From contig JACGCK010000029.1 in assembly GCA_014925825.1 (NCBI GenBank), positions 124,001 through 188,000 on the forward strand: DNA of 64,000 nt, written 5' to 3'. Under the pieces are notes generated by a model, which was not told the DNA's origin, searched no databases, and saw only the letters and a list, made by a program, of their open reading frames with translations. The position numbers and the translations under genes were made by a program. This DNA comes from Pholiota molesta (taxonomy: Eukaryota; Basidiomycota; Agaricomycetes; Agaricales; Strophariaceae). This document shows, piece by piece, positions 24,114 to 34,466 of the stretch. The stretch's first letter is position 1. Each line of letters begins with the position of its first letter.

Positions 24114-25331
24114 ATGTCTTCGACCAACTCCACTATGCTCGCTCGTTCGGCTGCCTCGCCCGGAGCAAAGAAGATCGTCCTTCCCAATCTTGTCTCGCAC
24201 TGCACCTACAAGCTGCGATACAACAGGCATCGAAAACAAGTGACCACGGAGACCAAGAGGTGGCTCTTCAAAGGTGGAAACCTGCTGGGCAGAAAGCGCG
24301 AAGCTTACCACGGTCTCAAATGCGGATTGTTGACGTCGATGTGCTACCCCGACGCGGCCTACCCCCAGCTGCGAGTCGTCAATGACTTCCTGACATACCT
24401 CTTCCACCTCGACAACCTCTCGGACGACATGGACAATAGGGGAACGCTCACGACGGCAGACGAAGTCCTCAACTCTCTCTACCACCCCCACACTTGGCGT
24501 TCATCAGCAAGAGTTGGGAAGATGACCCGGGAGTATGTTCTTTCTTCTCCACCTCATGGCGCAGCTTAACTGATGTATCCGCCCTTAAGTTTCTATAAGC
24601 GGCTCATTCCCACAGCGTCGCCCGGGGCTCAGCAGCGCTTCATTGAGACGTTTGATTTCTTCTTCCAAAGTGTAACCCAGCAAGCTTTGGATCGTGAAGA
24701 TGGAGTAATACCCGACCTCGAGTCCTATATCGCCCTCCGGCGAGACACCTCGGGGTGCAAGCCATGCTGGGCGCTGATTGAATGTAAGTCGTTCTCTACT
24801 TCGCCGCCGCGTTGAGCAATCTCACAAACTTTTTTTTCTAGACGCTTGCAATCTTGATATCCCAGAGGAAGTCATGGACCACCCCACTATTCGCAACCTA
24901 GGCGAAGCTGCCAATGACTTGGTGACATGGTCGAACGTAAGCACGATTCAAATCCTACCCCATTTGCGTCTTCGCTTCATACTGACGCATTGGTGCAGGA
25001 CATCTTCTCCTATAACGTCGAGCAATCCAAGGGCGATACGCACAATATGATTCCTGTCGTTATGAACCAGGAAGGCATAGATCTGCAGAGCGCCGTGGAT
25101 TTTGTCGGCGATATGTGCAAGCAATCCATTGATCGCTTCGACGAGGAACGATCCCGTTTGCCCTCGTGGGGTCCTGAGATCGACCAACAGGTCGCTATCT
25201 ACGTTGACGGTCTGGCGAACTGGATTGTCGGCTCCCTTCATTGGTCATTTGAAACTGAGCGCTACTTTGGCAAGACTGGTCGCCAAGTTAAAGCCTCGCG
25301 GGTCGTGGACTTGCTTCCCAAGAGGTCGTAG
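24114..25331 (+). CDS. Sesquiterpene synthase (class I terpene cyclase)
   Basis: Four exons (24114-24532, 24590-24783, 24842-24936, 24999-25331) give 346 aa, the usual length of basidiomycete sesquiterpene synthases. The aspartate-rich metal site is a variant: D100-N-L-S-D104 followed by DMD, instead of DDXXD/DEXXD. The NSE triad is intact: N236-D-x-x-S240-x-x-x-E244 (NDIFSYNVE), with KGD after it, and the C-terminal RY pair lies in ETERYFGK. These residues bind three Mg ions and the diphosphate of farnesyl diphosphate and start ionisation-driven cyclisation. The product cannot be predicted from sequence alone. Two TATA-like boxes precede the ATG. No P450 lies next to it; the nearest candidate tailoring enzymes are the SDRs 4.5-8 kb downstream. 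Confidence 0.92.
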
Positions 25332-27625
25332 ACACCCTTTGACATCGTATGTTTTCCTTGACTGCTCTATCATGGTACCACACGCTGACTTGTCATTCAT
25401 AGTAATTTGCTTCATTTTTTTCAGTTACTTATTACCTTCATTTATATTCGTTCTTGGAAAGCGCCCATCGCCACGTTATCTCTCTGCATATAGCCACTTC
25501 CTTTCCTTTCTCCCAACTGTCTTTTTCGCTCTCATCGCACTGTATCACAAGCATGCACCCGACACGTTCAAGAAACCCAAAAGCAATGTATCTCTAACCT
25601 GGCACCTTAGACGCGGCCTTCTTGGACATACTCGGACATTTGCTTCTTTTTCATTCATTTTATCCAACTCTCATTTAATACTGCCTTGGATATCCATCCA
25701 CTCACCTCTGCACCATATCATTCACGTTCTTTTTTGCTTTCCTGTTCTCGCATCGCTTTCGTGCTTATCTCTCACCCTTCTCCTGCACATTGACTTGTGC
25801 ACTCTACTTATACCGTACATTTAATAACGTATACTTTTATCCCAGTTTCACTGCTATTTTCATGTTATGTGCGTACTGCCAGTGCTACGTTCTCATACAT
25901 ATGACTCCATTTTTTGAATACACCATATGTTACTATGTCATCTATTCTGGATCAGATACATTCCTTGGCTCAGGGAGCATTAACGGGATTTCATGACCGC
26001 ATACAGACCGCATACGCAGCCAATAAGTGGTGAATCCTACAACAATAAGATGTTGCTAAGAATATAGTACTCCATGGTCGTATGTATACGGTCGGAACTT
26101 CAGCGACCTCATTTTGTAATATGTAGAGCCGTCTATGATTTCAAGTTCTTGAACAATACATACCAACTTTATAATACCATGGCAGCGAACCATGAGCGCC
26201 TCCGAATGCCAAGATCTAGGCACGCCCTCGGAGGTGCGGACGACGGAACGGGGAAAGATCCCGCGATTTTCTTTCCGGGCATTGATCCCGACTCCGATTC
26301 CCTCGTGCTACATACATTGTACCAATATTAAACATCAGCGCTCAGAGGCGCTTAGCCACCGGTCATCAGTCACCGGTGGCATGTCAATGGACATTTTGGA
26401 CATTGAACTTGAAGCCAGTCGAGAAGACCGCAGATATGCGGTCAGTCCATTTTTATGTGAAGCCCTCTCCTCATTCTAGCCTTTCCGATTGACGCGAACA
26501 CTGCTTTCCCTTTGACTTTTATTTAGTGGCATGAACAGCTAGAATTCCAGTTCGCTGTCAAATCTAAAGCTCGTAAAGTACGCTACCATTGATACCGTAT
26601 GTTTCGCTATTGGAGCGGCAAAATACTAGGCTTGTGAACTCTTATGAATTACCCACATGGAATAGCAGTGAATCAGCTCCAATATTGAAACAGAGAACAA
26701 AAGGCTACCCGACGCGCAGCATGATTAAACTACATAGTTACTGCATATAAAATTTCGTACTCATTAATAGCCTTGGCCCTTCACCCACTACATTATCTGA
26801 AATCAAACTTAACTACATTATATGAGTTCCGGAGAAATGGAAGTATATATAAGTTTCCCAGCTTATTGTCTAAACTTCATGTCGCAAATATAAACCGGAT
26901 CATTAGCAATTACTATGTATTAGCAAAGTACAAAAAACTCACAGATGAGAAATGACGCACTGGCAACCAGATGATGGAGTTTGAAACCGATATTTTTAAC
27001 AAGTATACTGTGCCTAAAGTACATGTCTACAGTACTATGTACTTATTGCCAGAGAAATATTAGCATTATGGGAGGCGGTTCCGAGCCACGTTGACGTCGG
27101 AATTATCAGAGGTACATAGGTTGCTAGCGACTAGGTCCAGTAAGTTTGGTAGAATCGAAATTACTGACCTGGACCTGGCGATAGTTGAAGCTACTATTTT
27201 TCGACAGTGCGCTGATGTGGAACATTTTTCATTGACTTCTATGTTGTTATGTCTTGGAATAATCTTAACGTTAAGCGCTCAAGAAATACGAAATAAGCGC
27301 CCAGCTATCAGTTTGAGTTCGTATGCTCATTAAGAGCAGCAAGAAACCCACAACTGGAACATATTTAACTTCATGTTCATGAAGACCTTGGCCAATTTTG
27401 ATTCCCTGAACAAGACAGAAGACGTTCTTACGTAGAATCACATCTACTTTGTCAGATAAATGTACGACATGAGGTCCAGGATATCATAAAAGGAGAATCT
27501 AATATGCTGAACATGACCTATGTTGTATACAAGGTCGACCAAGCTACGAATTTCCGGGGCCCAATTCTTGTAATTCTTCAGCGCGTCTTGTGTTGGAGAA
27601 TTCTCTGCCTGGGTTTCATGCTTCT
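25332..27625. other. 2.3-kb gap; C/T-rich 3' flank then AT-rich sequence
   Basis: Positions 25340-25830 are strongly pyrimidine-rich on the plus strand, which creates a long stop-poor but hydrophobic and unconvincing frame; I read it as the 3' UTR of the terpene synthase. The rest to 27625 is AT-rich with short overlapping frames and no recognisable gene. Confidence 0.45.
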
Positions 27626-28555
27626 TTATGCCAAGAACATGGTCGTAACCACAACAAGAGCTGATGCGCCAAGTCCAGAGAAAGCTACCTTGGGGAGAGC
27701 CGAGAAAGCACCAAGTGCATCGCTCGTGGGGATGGTGGCGGCATTCGCAGCACCAACAGGGACATCGCTGAAGCTCTCGGAAATGGTAGCGGGAATCGTT
27801 CCGTCTACAAATGCATCAGTTTTCTCACTTCTGAAGGACGGGGAGAAAAAAAAACAAGAAAATACGCACTGGTAAAAGAAGCACCACACTGCTGCTGGAA
27901 CAGACCCTCATATCCGGCCTGCCCAAATTGAGGAACATCGTTGGCAATAGTGTTGTAGATCGCCTTCGTACAGTCCGTACAATACGCGGCAGTGTCTGAG
28001 GAGAGATTGCTGGGTGTATTCGAGGTGAAAATCAGGTTCATGATTGTCTGCGCGTTAAGCGCGCCACCGACGTCCTTTTGCATGCTAGTGACGGTTTTTG
28101 TTACGCAGTTGGTACTGTCTCTACTCATATGAGGAATAACCCGTTTTACCCATGAGCACGGCAAGGAGAACCCAATAAAGAAATGATACACACTCCTGGA
28201 GGCAAAGCGCCTTACGCGCGGTAGGATAGTACGTCAGGACAACTTGGGGGATCTGGAATCCACATCCCGTCGAAAGCTGGGTGGCTGCCGAAGTGAGCGT
28301 ATCGGTGCTGCACGCTGGTGCGGAGCAAACGTCCACGAGCCATTTGTTCAGGGGGTTGACGAGAGATGCGGTGGAGTTATTCTGAATCAATTGGGCGATC
28401 GCCTCAAAGTCTGCGACGCCGAGGCAAGACGAGATGGTGTTATCTTGGAGGAGTGAAGCGATAGTGCTGTTACAAGAGGAGCTAAGGTCGGGGAACTGGG
28501 CGAAGGCGGAAGCCGCTATGGCTGCAAGGGTAACAATGTGGCGTAAGTTGAACAT
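27626..28555 (-). CDS. Secreted, probably GPI-anchored protein (DUF7729-like)
   Basis: Three exons (28555-28194, 28120-27870, 27804-27626) give 263 aa. The second acceptor could also be at 28124, adding one codon. A signal peptide (residues about 1-19, ending ASAFAQ) is followed by paired-Cys segments: SSCNSTIASLLQ, VCSAPACSTDTL, CLQE, then STNCVTKTVTSMQ and YCTDCTKAIYN. The protein ends in a Ser/Ala-rich stretch and a hydrophobic tail (GASALVVVTTMFLA), which fits a GPI signal. The Cys pattern resembles the fungal DUF7729 group of extracellular proteins of unknown function. The start used is the one that places the signal peptide first; an in-frame ATG 42 bases upstream would bury it. Confidence 0.75.
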
Positions 28556-28922
28556 GGAAAAACGAAGGGTAATAGTAAGGACAGGCGGATATGGCAAACA
28601 AAAGGAGAGATATGATCAGGTTGTAAAATTAACTGCCTATATACTTGCCTAGAAACACACCATCATAGCAACGCACTGGCTACGCATAATACACAAGCGG
28701 CGAAAAAACGCCGCCCATCATGCTCTCGGCTGCTGTTTCAAGATCATGGCGATTGCCACGGATTTCGACGATGGGTGCAGATGATGATATTTGTATCTAA
28801 CTCGGACGCGCAAGAAGATAAAAAAAAAAAAGTTGTTGCATTATTGAGTTTCCCTCACCGGCTATACTCTGTATACATTGATCTGCGTACTTTTGCAGCA
28901 TGGAATGACCAAAGATGGTGGT
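28556..28922. other. Intergenic, no gene recognised
   Basis: This is the upstream region of the secreted-protein gene and the 3' flank of SDHAF2. It contains an A-run near 28820-28830. Confidence 0.5.
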
Positions 28923-29472
28923 TTACAAAGCAGGCATTTTGCGTACGACTTTTCCTTCGTTCTTCGCATGAGCTCTGAGCTTCTCGAGCAGAGGCGAATT
29001 TGCCCAGCGCTCTGGTGGCGCCCTCTCGTTCGTCACCCAGTAGTAGATATCCCAGTCTGGTTCATCAAGCAACTGCAAGGAGGGTTCCGAACGCAGCTCA
29101 TCAGCCCATGTCCAATCATGTAAAGCAGGGGCAGGACCACCGCACCTTGTCGTATTCCTTCATCTCCTCTTGTGTCATCGTACTCAGATTGTCCCGCGCA
29201 AATGTGCTCAGCAGAAGGTCGCTCTCCAGGGTGCCACGCTTGCGCGACTGGTACACGAGCCGCGCGCGCAGGGTCTCGATCGGCTCATCAGGTCTCGGTA
29301 TGGGAGGCATCCGCTCCTCGTCTTTTGGTGTGGCCGTGGACGCTATGTGTTCTGGGGTATGGGGGAGAGGCCACGGATCTGAGAACACGCGCGAGGTCGA
29401 CGAGATTGACCGCCGTGAATAGATCAGGCTCCTACTCAAAGTCGCTGTTCTTCTAGAAAATTGTTGTAACAT
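28923..29472 (-). CDS. SDH5: Succinate dehydrogenase assembly factor 2, mitochondrial
   Basis: Two exons (29472-29146, 29072-28923) give 158 aa. The N terminus is rich in Arg and Ser ([16 protein letters not shown]), as expected of a mitochondrial presequence. The Sdh5/SDHAF2 domain follows: [20 protein letters not shown], then DLLLSTFA, and, across the intron, [17 protein letters not shown]. The factor promotes covalent FAD attachment to the flavoprotein subunit of complex II. Joining the exons at AAG|TTG reproduces the continuous family motif, so the splice is secure. The C terminus (about 40 residues, KVVRKMPAL) is slightly longer than in yeast. Confidence 0.95.
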
Positions 29473-29867
29473 TTCAAGGAAATTAAGGTCGTGGGCACTG
29501 GGGTGATTGGTGGTTGAGAATAGGGAATGTGTCTGAGCAGTTGCCGGGCGCGTGCGGCGTCAACGCGTCACCGGGAGTAATCGGTCACTTGCAGGTCACT
29601 TGGCGGCCACGCGACTCCACGCGACCAGGTTACGTCACTGAACGTTACTAAACGTTCTGAACTTTGAACTCAATTTGAACTTGTACTTGCTGCAGTAAGA
29701 AAATCAAAAGAAAATACCCCACTTCAACTTGAACCATTTGAACAATACACAAAGTTCAATTCATGGATTCTTGGCTAATAAGTACATAACATACTGCCTG
29801 CGATTCAAATCTTCTGATAAAGATATCTAAGCTATCTGGCAGATCCAACAAATTTCCTCTTAGTCCT
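29473..29867. other. Intergenic, no gene recognised
   Basis: This is the upstream region of SDHAF2 and the 3' flank of the first SDR gene. It has a repetitive feel around 29640-29700, with several short variants of GAAC/AACTTGAA, but no clear array. Confidence 0.45.
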
Positions 29868-30939
29868 CTATAAAACATGCCCTCCTCCTAGATATATAAC
29901 GAACACAAAAAAGAGTCAAAATGGCGGAACACAACACACCGACAACGCAGAATACACTGACCATCAATTAAAACATCACTCCCAGTCATGAACCTCCCAG
30001 CGGGACTGCAAAGCATCACCACCGGGCCCGCAATCTCCGCTGGCACGCCGGGACGACCCAGCGGCGTGCGCTCCTTCCACGCGTCGCGCGCCGGAGCCGC
30101 AGCGGGGTGTTGCGACATGCGCGTATCGATGAGCCCCGGACTGATGCTGTTGACGCGGATGCCATGCTCACCCCATTCGGCCGCGAGGTTCTTCGTGAGC
30201 GCGATGATGCCCGCTTTGGAGACCCCGTACGCGGCCCCCGGGATAGGGAAGATGGTGCGGTCGGCGCAGAAGGACGCGGTGAGGACAATGCTCCCTCCTG
30301 TGTTTTGACGGATCATTTGTCTGATAAATTCCATACCGAGTGAATATTCTGTGTGTCGATATGTAGATAGACTGGGGTTGCAGTGCTTACTTTCCAACAG
30401 CTTTTGCGCAGAGCCAGCTGCCTGTGGTATTGATACTCAACACCGTATTCCACGTCTCCAGAGTCGTCTCTTCCGCTTTCCCTATTACAGCCACTCCCGA
30501 AAAACACACGAGTATGTCGATGCTGCCTAACTTCTCCACCGTATTTTCCACAGCACGCTGGACGGCGTGTTCATCAGTGACGTCCACGACCTCCTCAAGG
30601 AAAGTATGGGCGCCGGGTGGAAACTCAGCATACAGGGCATCGAGAGCAGTGCGCGATACTGCGAATCCCGATTCAGTGTCGAATATACAGAGCCCTTTCG
30701 CGCCGTGCTGGAGGAGAGCGCGAACAGCCTCTCTTCCAAGTTCGCCTGCGCCTCCGGTCACTGTGAAGCATGATCGATTGTTTCGACTTAGTATAACTAC
30801 TGTAGAGGGCTGCTGGTGGCGCACCTATTACATTTCCAGAGACCGTAAACCGCGCAATGGCTTGCTCAAGAGGAGATTGTGCACTATCAGTTGGGAGAGG
30901 TGCGGTGAGTGGATTGGTTTCGCGAGAGACTTTGATCAT
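29868..30939 (-). CDS. Short-chain dehydrogenase/reductase (copy A)
   Basis: Four exons (30939-30825, 30760-30391, 30320-29962, 29887-29868) give 287 aa. The cofactor loop is VTGGAGELG (TGxxxGxG), the acidic residue after strand 2 is in CIFD, the active site has AAYGVSKAG (Tyr-xxx-Lys), and the exit loop has SPGLIDTRM. This is a classical SDR, an NAD(P)-dependent oxidoreductase; substrate is unknown. The last exon is only 20 nt (tail DGGGHVL). The gene has the same four-exon structure, the same 359- and 20-nt last exons and the same total length as copy B 1 kb away, so the two are tandem duplicates. A third, dead copy is at 3165-3895. Confidence 0.9.
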
Positions 30940-31284
30940 TGCGATTTGTGTGCGTATGTAGCTCTGGCTGGGAATCCCTTTTTAAATAAAGTAGGGTACA
31001 GGTTGGCCGATGACGTCGGCTACGTGGTAGAAGTCCGCTCATGACTTTCCGATTGAACCGACTATGTGAAGGTAGTTTATAGATTGAGTGGGTAAGTATT
31101 CGAAGTGTTACATAGGGTGATCCTGGGGTGATCTGACATGTGACTGAATGAGGCTGCCGTTTCGCATAGCCATAAATAGACGCCCAAAATATAAATATAG
31201 ACGCTCAAAATAAAGCTGGGAGTACCTGATACATGCATCTGAACCTCAATAATATGTGTGTGGCGTATGCACGGCGGGAAGACT
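30940..31284. other. Upstream region of SDR copy A
   Basis: No coding signal. It presumably holds the promoter of copy A. Confidence 0.45.
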
Positions 31285-31790
31285 TTACTTCTTAAGGGAA
31301 CATATCAAGGTATCCGATCCCATTCTTTGTGATATCACGAATTAAATCCTGGAACGGATTCTTCAACGGCAGGACTCCCGATTCGAATGCTTCAAGTACT
31401 GTACCATTTCGATCGATTCGGCCGGGGGTGGGACACGAGACACGGTGGACGAAACTTTGATTTCGGCCACCCCGACGAGGGCTTTGGGACCAGGTCAATT
31501 TTCGGCCAAAATCGTCGCCAAAATCGTCGCCCAAGTACAGAATACCGACGAATTTTTCGAAAAAAAAATTGATTTGGCACTGGGACAGTGTCCAGGTTTC
31601 GGCCATTGTTGTTGGGACACGGGACAAGTGACCGATTCCGGCCATAGACACTTCCCTTGGGACACGGGACGGCCGAATCGATCGAAATGGTACAGTATCT
31701 TCAATCATAGTGAAAACAATCTCAACATACCATTCAGCAAAACATATCCTCGAGGTCGGTCGACGAGATTGACCCGACATCATCCTTCGG
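31285..31790 (-). pseudogene. Coding relic (unknown family) split by a 301-bp insertion
   Basis: On the minus strand, codons reading FAEWYVEIVFTMIE (about 31750-31700) stop at the border of the inserted element. In the same frame, once the element and one copy of the flanking repeat are ignored, they continue as AFESGVLPLKNPFQDLI and then end in GYLDMFP and a stop (about 31298). Both halves have protein-like composition and look like the C terminus of a real gene, but I do not recognise the family. Nothing upstream of about 31790 continues it before SDR copy B ends at 31888, so the 5' part is missing. It is therefore a truncated, interrupted pseudogene. Confidence 0.5.
31397..31697. mobile_element. 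301-bp MITE-like element with 28-bp terminal inverted repeats
   Basis: The ends are perfect inverted repeats of 28 bp (31397-31424 and 31670-31697; outermost bases TACTGTACCATTTCGATC). The flanks share CTTCAA (8-bp windows GCTTCAAG on the left and TCTTCAAT on the right), consistent with a worn target duplication of 6-8 bp. The interior has no transposase; it contains two copies of GGGACACGGGAC (31615 and 31660) and several TCGGCCA motifs. The length, TIRs and lack of coding capacity make it a non-autonomous DNA transposon, perhaps hAT-like if the duplication was 8 bp. Confidence 0.8.
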
Positions 31791-31887
31791 GATGATCACA
31801 AATTTTCGAGCTTACGGGCTTCAGACACTGGAGTAATAAATCGAACATTACAATTGTCCTGGACAATCACAGAGAAACAGCAAATTC

Positions 31888-32991
31888 TTATATTACATGA
31901 TTCCCACCTAGATCGCGTTCAAATTTCAGTCCAGATCCAAGCGCAGAAAAAAAAACCCACTCACCATTCACCAAAATATTCACCCCCGTAATATACCTCC
32001 CCGCCGGACTGCAAAACAGCACCACCGGGCCCGCCAGCTCCCGCGGCTCCCCGACCCGCCCGAGCGGCGTGCGCGCGACATACGCCTCGACGCCCGGGAG
32101 CACGCGCTCGTGCGCGGTCATCGCCGTCTCCATGAACCCCGGGCACACGCAGTTCACGCGGATGCCGTGCTGCGCCCACTCCGCGGCGAGATTGGTCGTG
32201 AGCCCGAGCACGGCGGCCTTGGAGACGCTGTACGCGGACGCGTACAGCGGGAAGAGGGACTTGGACCCGGCGACGGAGGACACGAGCACGATGCTGCCGC
32301 CCGTGTTCTGCTTGATCATCACCCTGGACGGAGAGACGGCCGTGAGGAGGGCGTCAGTTCAATGGTCACCTTCATCTTTGATTGATGCTGGCTGGAGAAG
32401 GGAGAACACCCACTTCGCAGCGTATTTCGCGCACAGCCAGCTCCCCGTCACGTTGGTGTCCAGGACCTTCTGCCACAGCTCGAGGCTCATGTCCAGCGCC
32501 GGCGCGCTGCGCGCGATGCCCGCGAAGCACAGCAGCGCATCGACACTGCCCAGCGCGGCCGCCGCGCGCCCCACCGCGGCGCGCACCGCGTCCTCGTCGG
32601 CGACGTCCAGGGCCTCCTCGCGGATCGTGACCGCGGGGAATTCGGCGGCGAGGGCTTGTAGAGAAGCGCGCGCAAGCTCGAGGCTCGCGGGGAGGTCGAA
32701 GATGCAGAGCCCCTTCGCGCCGTGCTCGAGGAGGGCGCGCGCGGCTTCGAGGCCGAGGCCGCCGGCGCCGCCAGTCACTGTGGAGGCGAAAAGAGACGAG
32801 AGGTTGGTTAGATTTCGCTATTCGACCAGGGGCATCCCGTCGTTAATGCTGGGTGCCGACGGCGACGTACCAATGGCGTTGCCCGAGACCGAGAAGCGTT
32901 CCGTGGCCCTTTCGGTCGGGGTTAAGTTGGGATTGAGAGGGAGGGGTGCCGTCAGCGGGTTCGTGGGCGTGGAAGTGGAGTTGTACGACAT
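31888..32991 (-). CDS. Short-chain dehydrogenase/reductase (copy B)
   Basis: Four exons (32991-32871, 32777-32414, 32323-31965, 31907-31888) give 287 aa. Motifs are VTGGAGGLG (cofactor loop), CIFD, SAYSVSKAA (active Tyr/Lys), NCVCPGFMETAM and a final NGGGNHVI encoded by a 20-nt exon. Its N terminus (TNPLTAPLP) is shared with copy A, showing that the whole transcription unit was duplicated. Codon use is markedly more GC-rich than in copy A, especially in exons 2-3, so the copies have evolved under different pressures or one has been affected by GC-biased conversion. The reaction is NAD(P)-dependent; substrate is unknown. A TATA box (33065-33071) lies about 75 bp upstream. Confidence 0.9.
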
Positions 32992-33064
32992 CCTGATAGC
33001 AAACTGAATAAACTGGGGGCACGTTGGGTGTTGTCGTTTGACCGTATCAAATGGAATGCTCGTC

Positions 33065-33071
33065 CTTTATA
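33065..33071 (-). promoter_or_regulatory. TATA box candidate of SDR copy B
   Basis: TATAAAG on the minus strand, about 75 bp before the ATG at 32991. Confidence 0.4.
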
Positions 33072-33109
33072 CCTGACCTTGAGGCCGTCCCTGAATTCCT
33101 GGGATGCTC

Positions 33110-33968
33110 TAGATAATCGATGATTTCTCAGGAATGATGGTGGGCTCACTTGTGGACAATCTTGTGATACTCACCCCACATTGTCCGCCGCAACTTCTTT
33201 TTGAACAGGGTCTTGGTGCTGCCAATTGCTTGCGATTGGTCATGGGGGATCCAGGAGAAGAATGCATGAGGATCAACTGGGCCAGCCAGGAAGTTGCTGA
33301 CCTTGGGATATGATAAGCCCATAGGGACATAGGCTAGAGTCAGCCTTTACTAGTACCTTCAATGGACACTTGGTCTAGGAAGAACGTGGAAAGGTGTCGC
33401 ATCTTGGTCGCATCGCAAACTAGCAAAGCGTAAGGATCGATTCGCCGGTGGAACATAACGCAATGACCGAATTCTTTTAGATCATGGGAGTGAACACGCC
33501 CAGTTGGGACGACAATGGATAAGGGATGAGGTCACTGGGATATGTTCCCGTCGCGCGTGAAAGGGCTATGACGATTTCAAGATTTGTCAGGGCAATACCT
33601 CTGCAGATAGTGCGGTTGTAGACCAATATTATACAAATCACTGAGTCATGACCAAATTTCTCGCCGCGTTAGGCAAAGATCCTCTGGCGGCGGATCCCAA
33701 GTGCCACAAAGCGCAAAATGGGTGATAAACCTGGGAAGAAATTCAGAAGAAAAAAAAGGTCAGTGAGAAGTGTTGGTGAAAACAATTATTTCTCCACCGG
33801 AAATGGGAGACGTTCTGCCAGTATGCTCACGAAGTAGCGCCCATGGGCCATTTTTAACCTCGAAGCTATGCTAAATGGGAAGTTCTTCGGGATTGTGCGA
33901 CTGATAAGAGCTAAAAACTCAAAAAGGAACGGCGATGAATTCTGCAAGTCCTCGGGTTTAGAAGACAT
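33110..33968 (-). other. Possible decayed or unresolved gene on the minus strand
   Basis: Several protein-like minus-strand segments lie in order but in different frames. From 33968 there is an ATG-led frame (MSSKPEDLQNSSPFLFEFLA...) to 33786. About 33590-33530 reads ALTNLEIVIALSRATGTYPS. About 33520-33350 reads SIVVPTGRVHSHDLKEFGH and PYALLVCDATKMRHLSTFF. About 33310-33130 reads GLSYPKVSNFLAGPVDPHAF. The last two are separated by a GT...TAG gap of only about 24 bp, too short for an intron. I could not assemble a complete open frame. It is either a pseudogene or a multi-exon gene whose splices I have missed. The family is not recognised. It lies head-to-head with DHH1. Confidence 0.4.
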
Positions 33969-34466
33969 GTAAGTTCAGTGCCTTGCAGACTTGCAGAAAA
34001 TGAATTTTGGGCGATCGATATGTCGGAAGTAGAAACTGACTCACTTCGGGTATGGTCTACGATGTTCTTCAGTGGGTTGGTGATTTCGATTCATCTTATA
34101 GCCGGCATTGTGCTGGCTGGTGAGCAGTGGGAGGTGCGAGTCAAGCGGTTGTATTGCGGCTGTGTTGGGGGGAAGGGAGCGTGTGAACTAATATGGGCAG
34201 GGCAATGTCTTTTTGTGGACGAACAACACGCTGACCGTCCTTTGCCATCATCCACTCGCAAAAACACCCCAGACCCCATCCAACTCCAACCACAGCCCCG
34301 CACATCAACACCAACGTCGAGCTCGCCATCACAACACCATCCAGCTGCTTCATATCTGCAAAAGAGCGCCGCATCCACACCCAGCACCCACCAACGCCCA
34401 GTGGCCACGTCTTCGCGTCCTCACCCACCCGACATCGTCCTCATTGCCGATAAAGCAGTAGACAGA

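Noticed and set aside
25340..25830. Long stop-poor, hydrophobic plus-strand frame after the terpene synthase
   Set aside because: Composition is C/T-biased, the residues are mostly Ser/Leu/Phe/His from pyrimidine codons, and there is no start context or homology. It fits a 3' UTR.
24114..33000. A terpene biosynthetic cluster joining the STS with the SDR pair
   Set aside because: SDHAF2 and an unrelated secreted protein lie between, and no P450 is nearby. Proximity alone is not enough.
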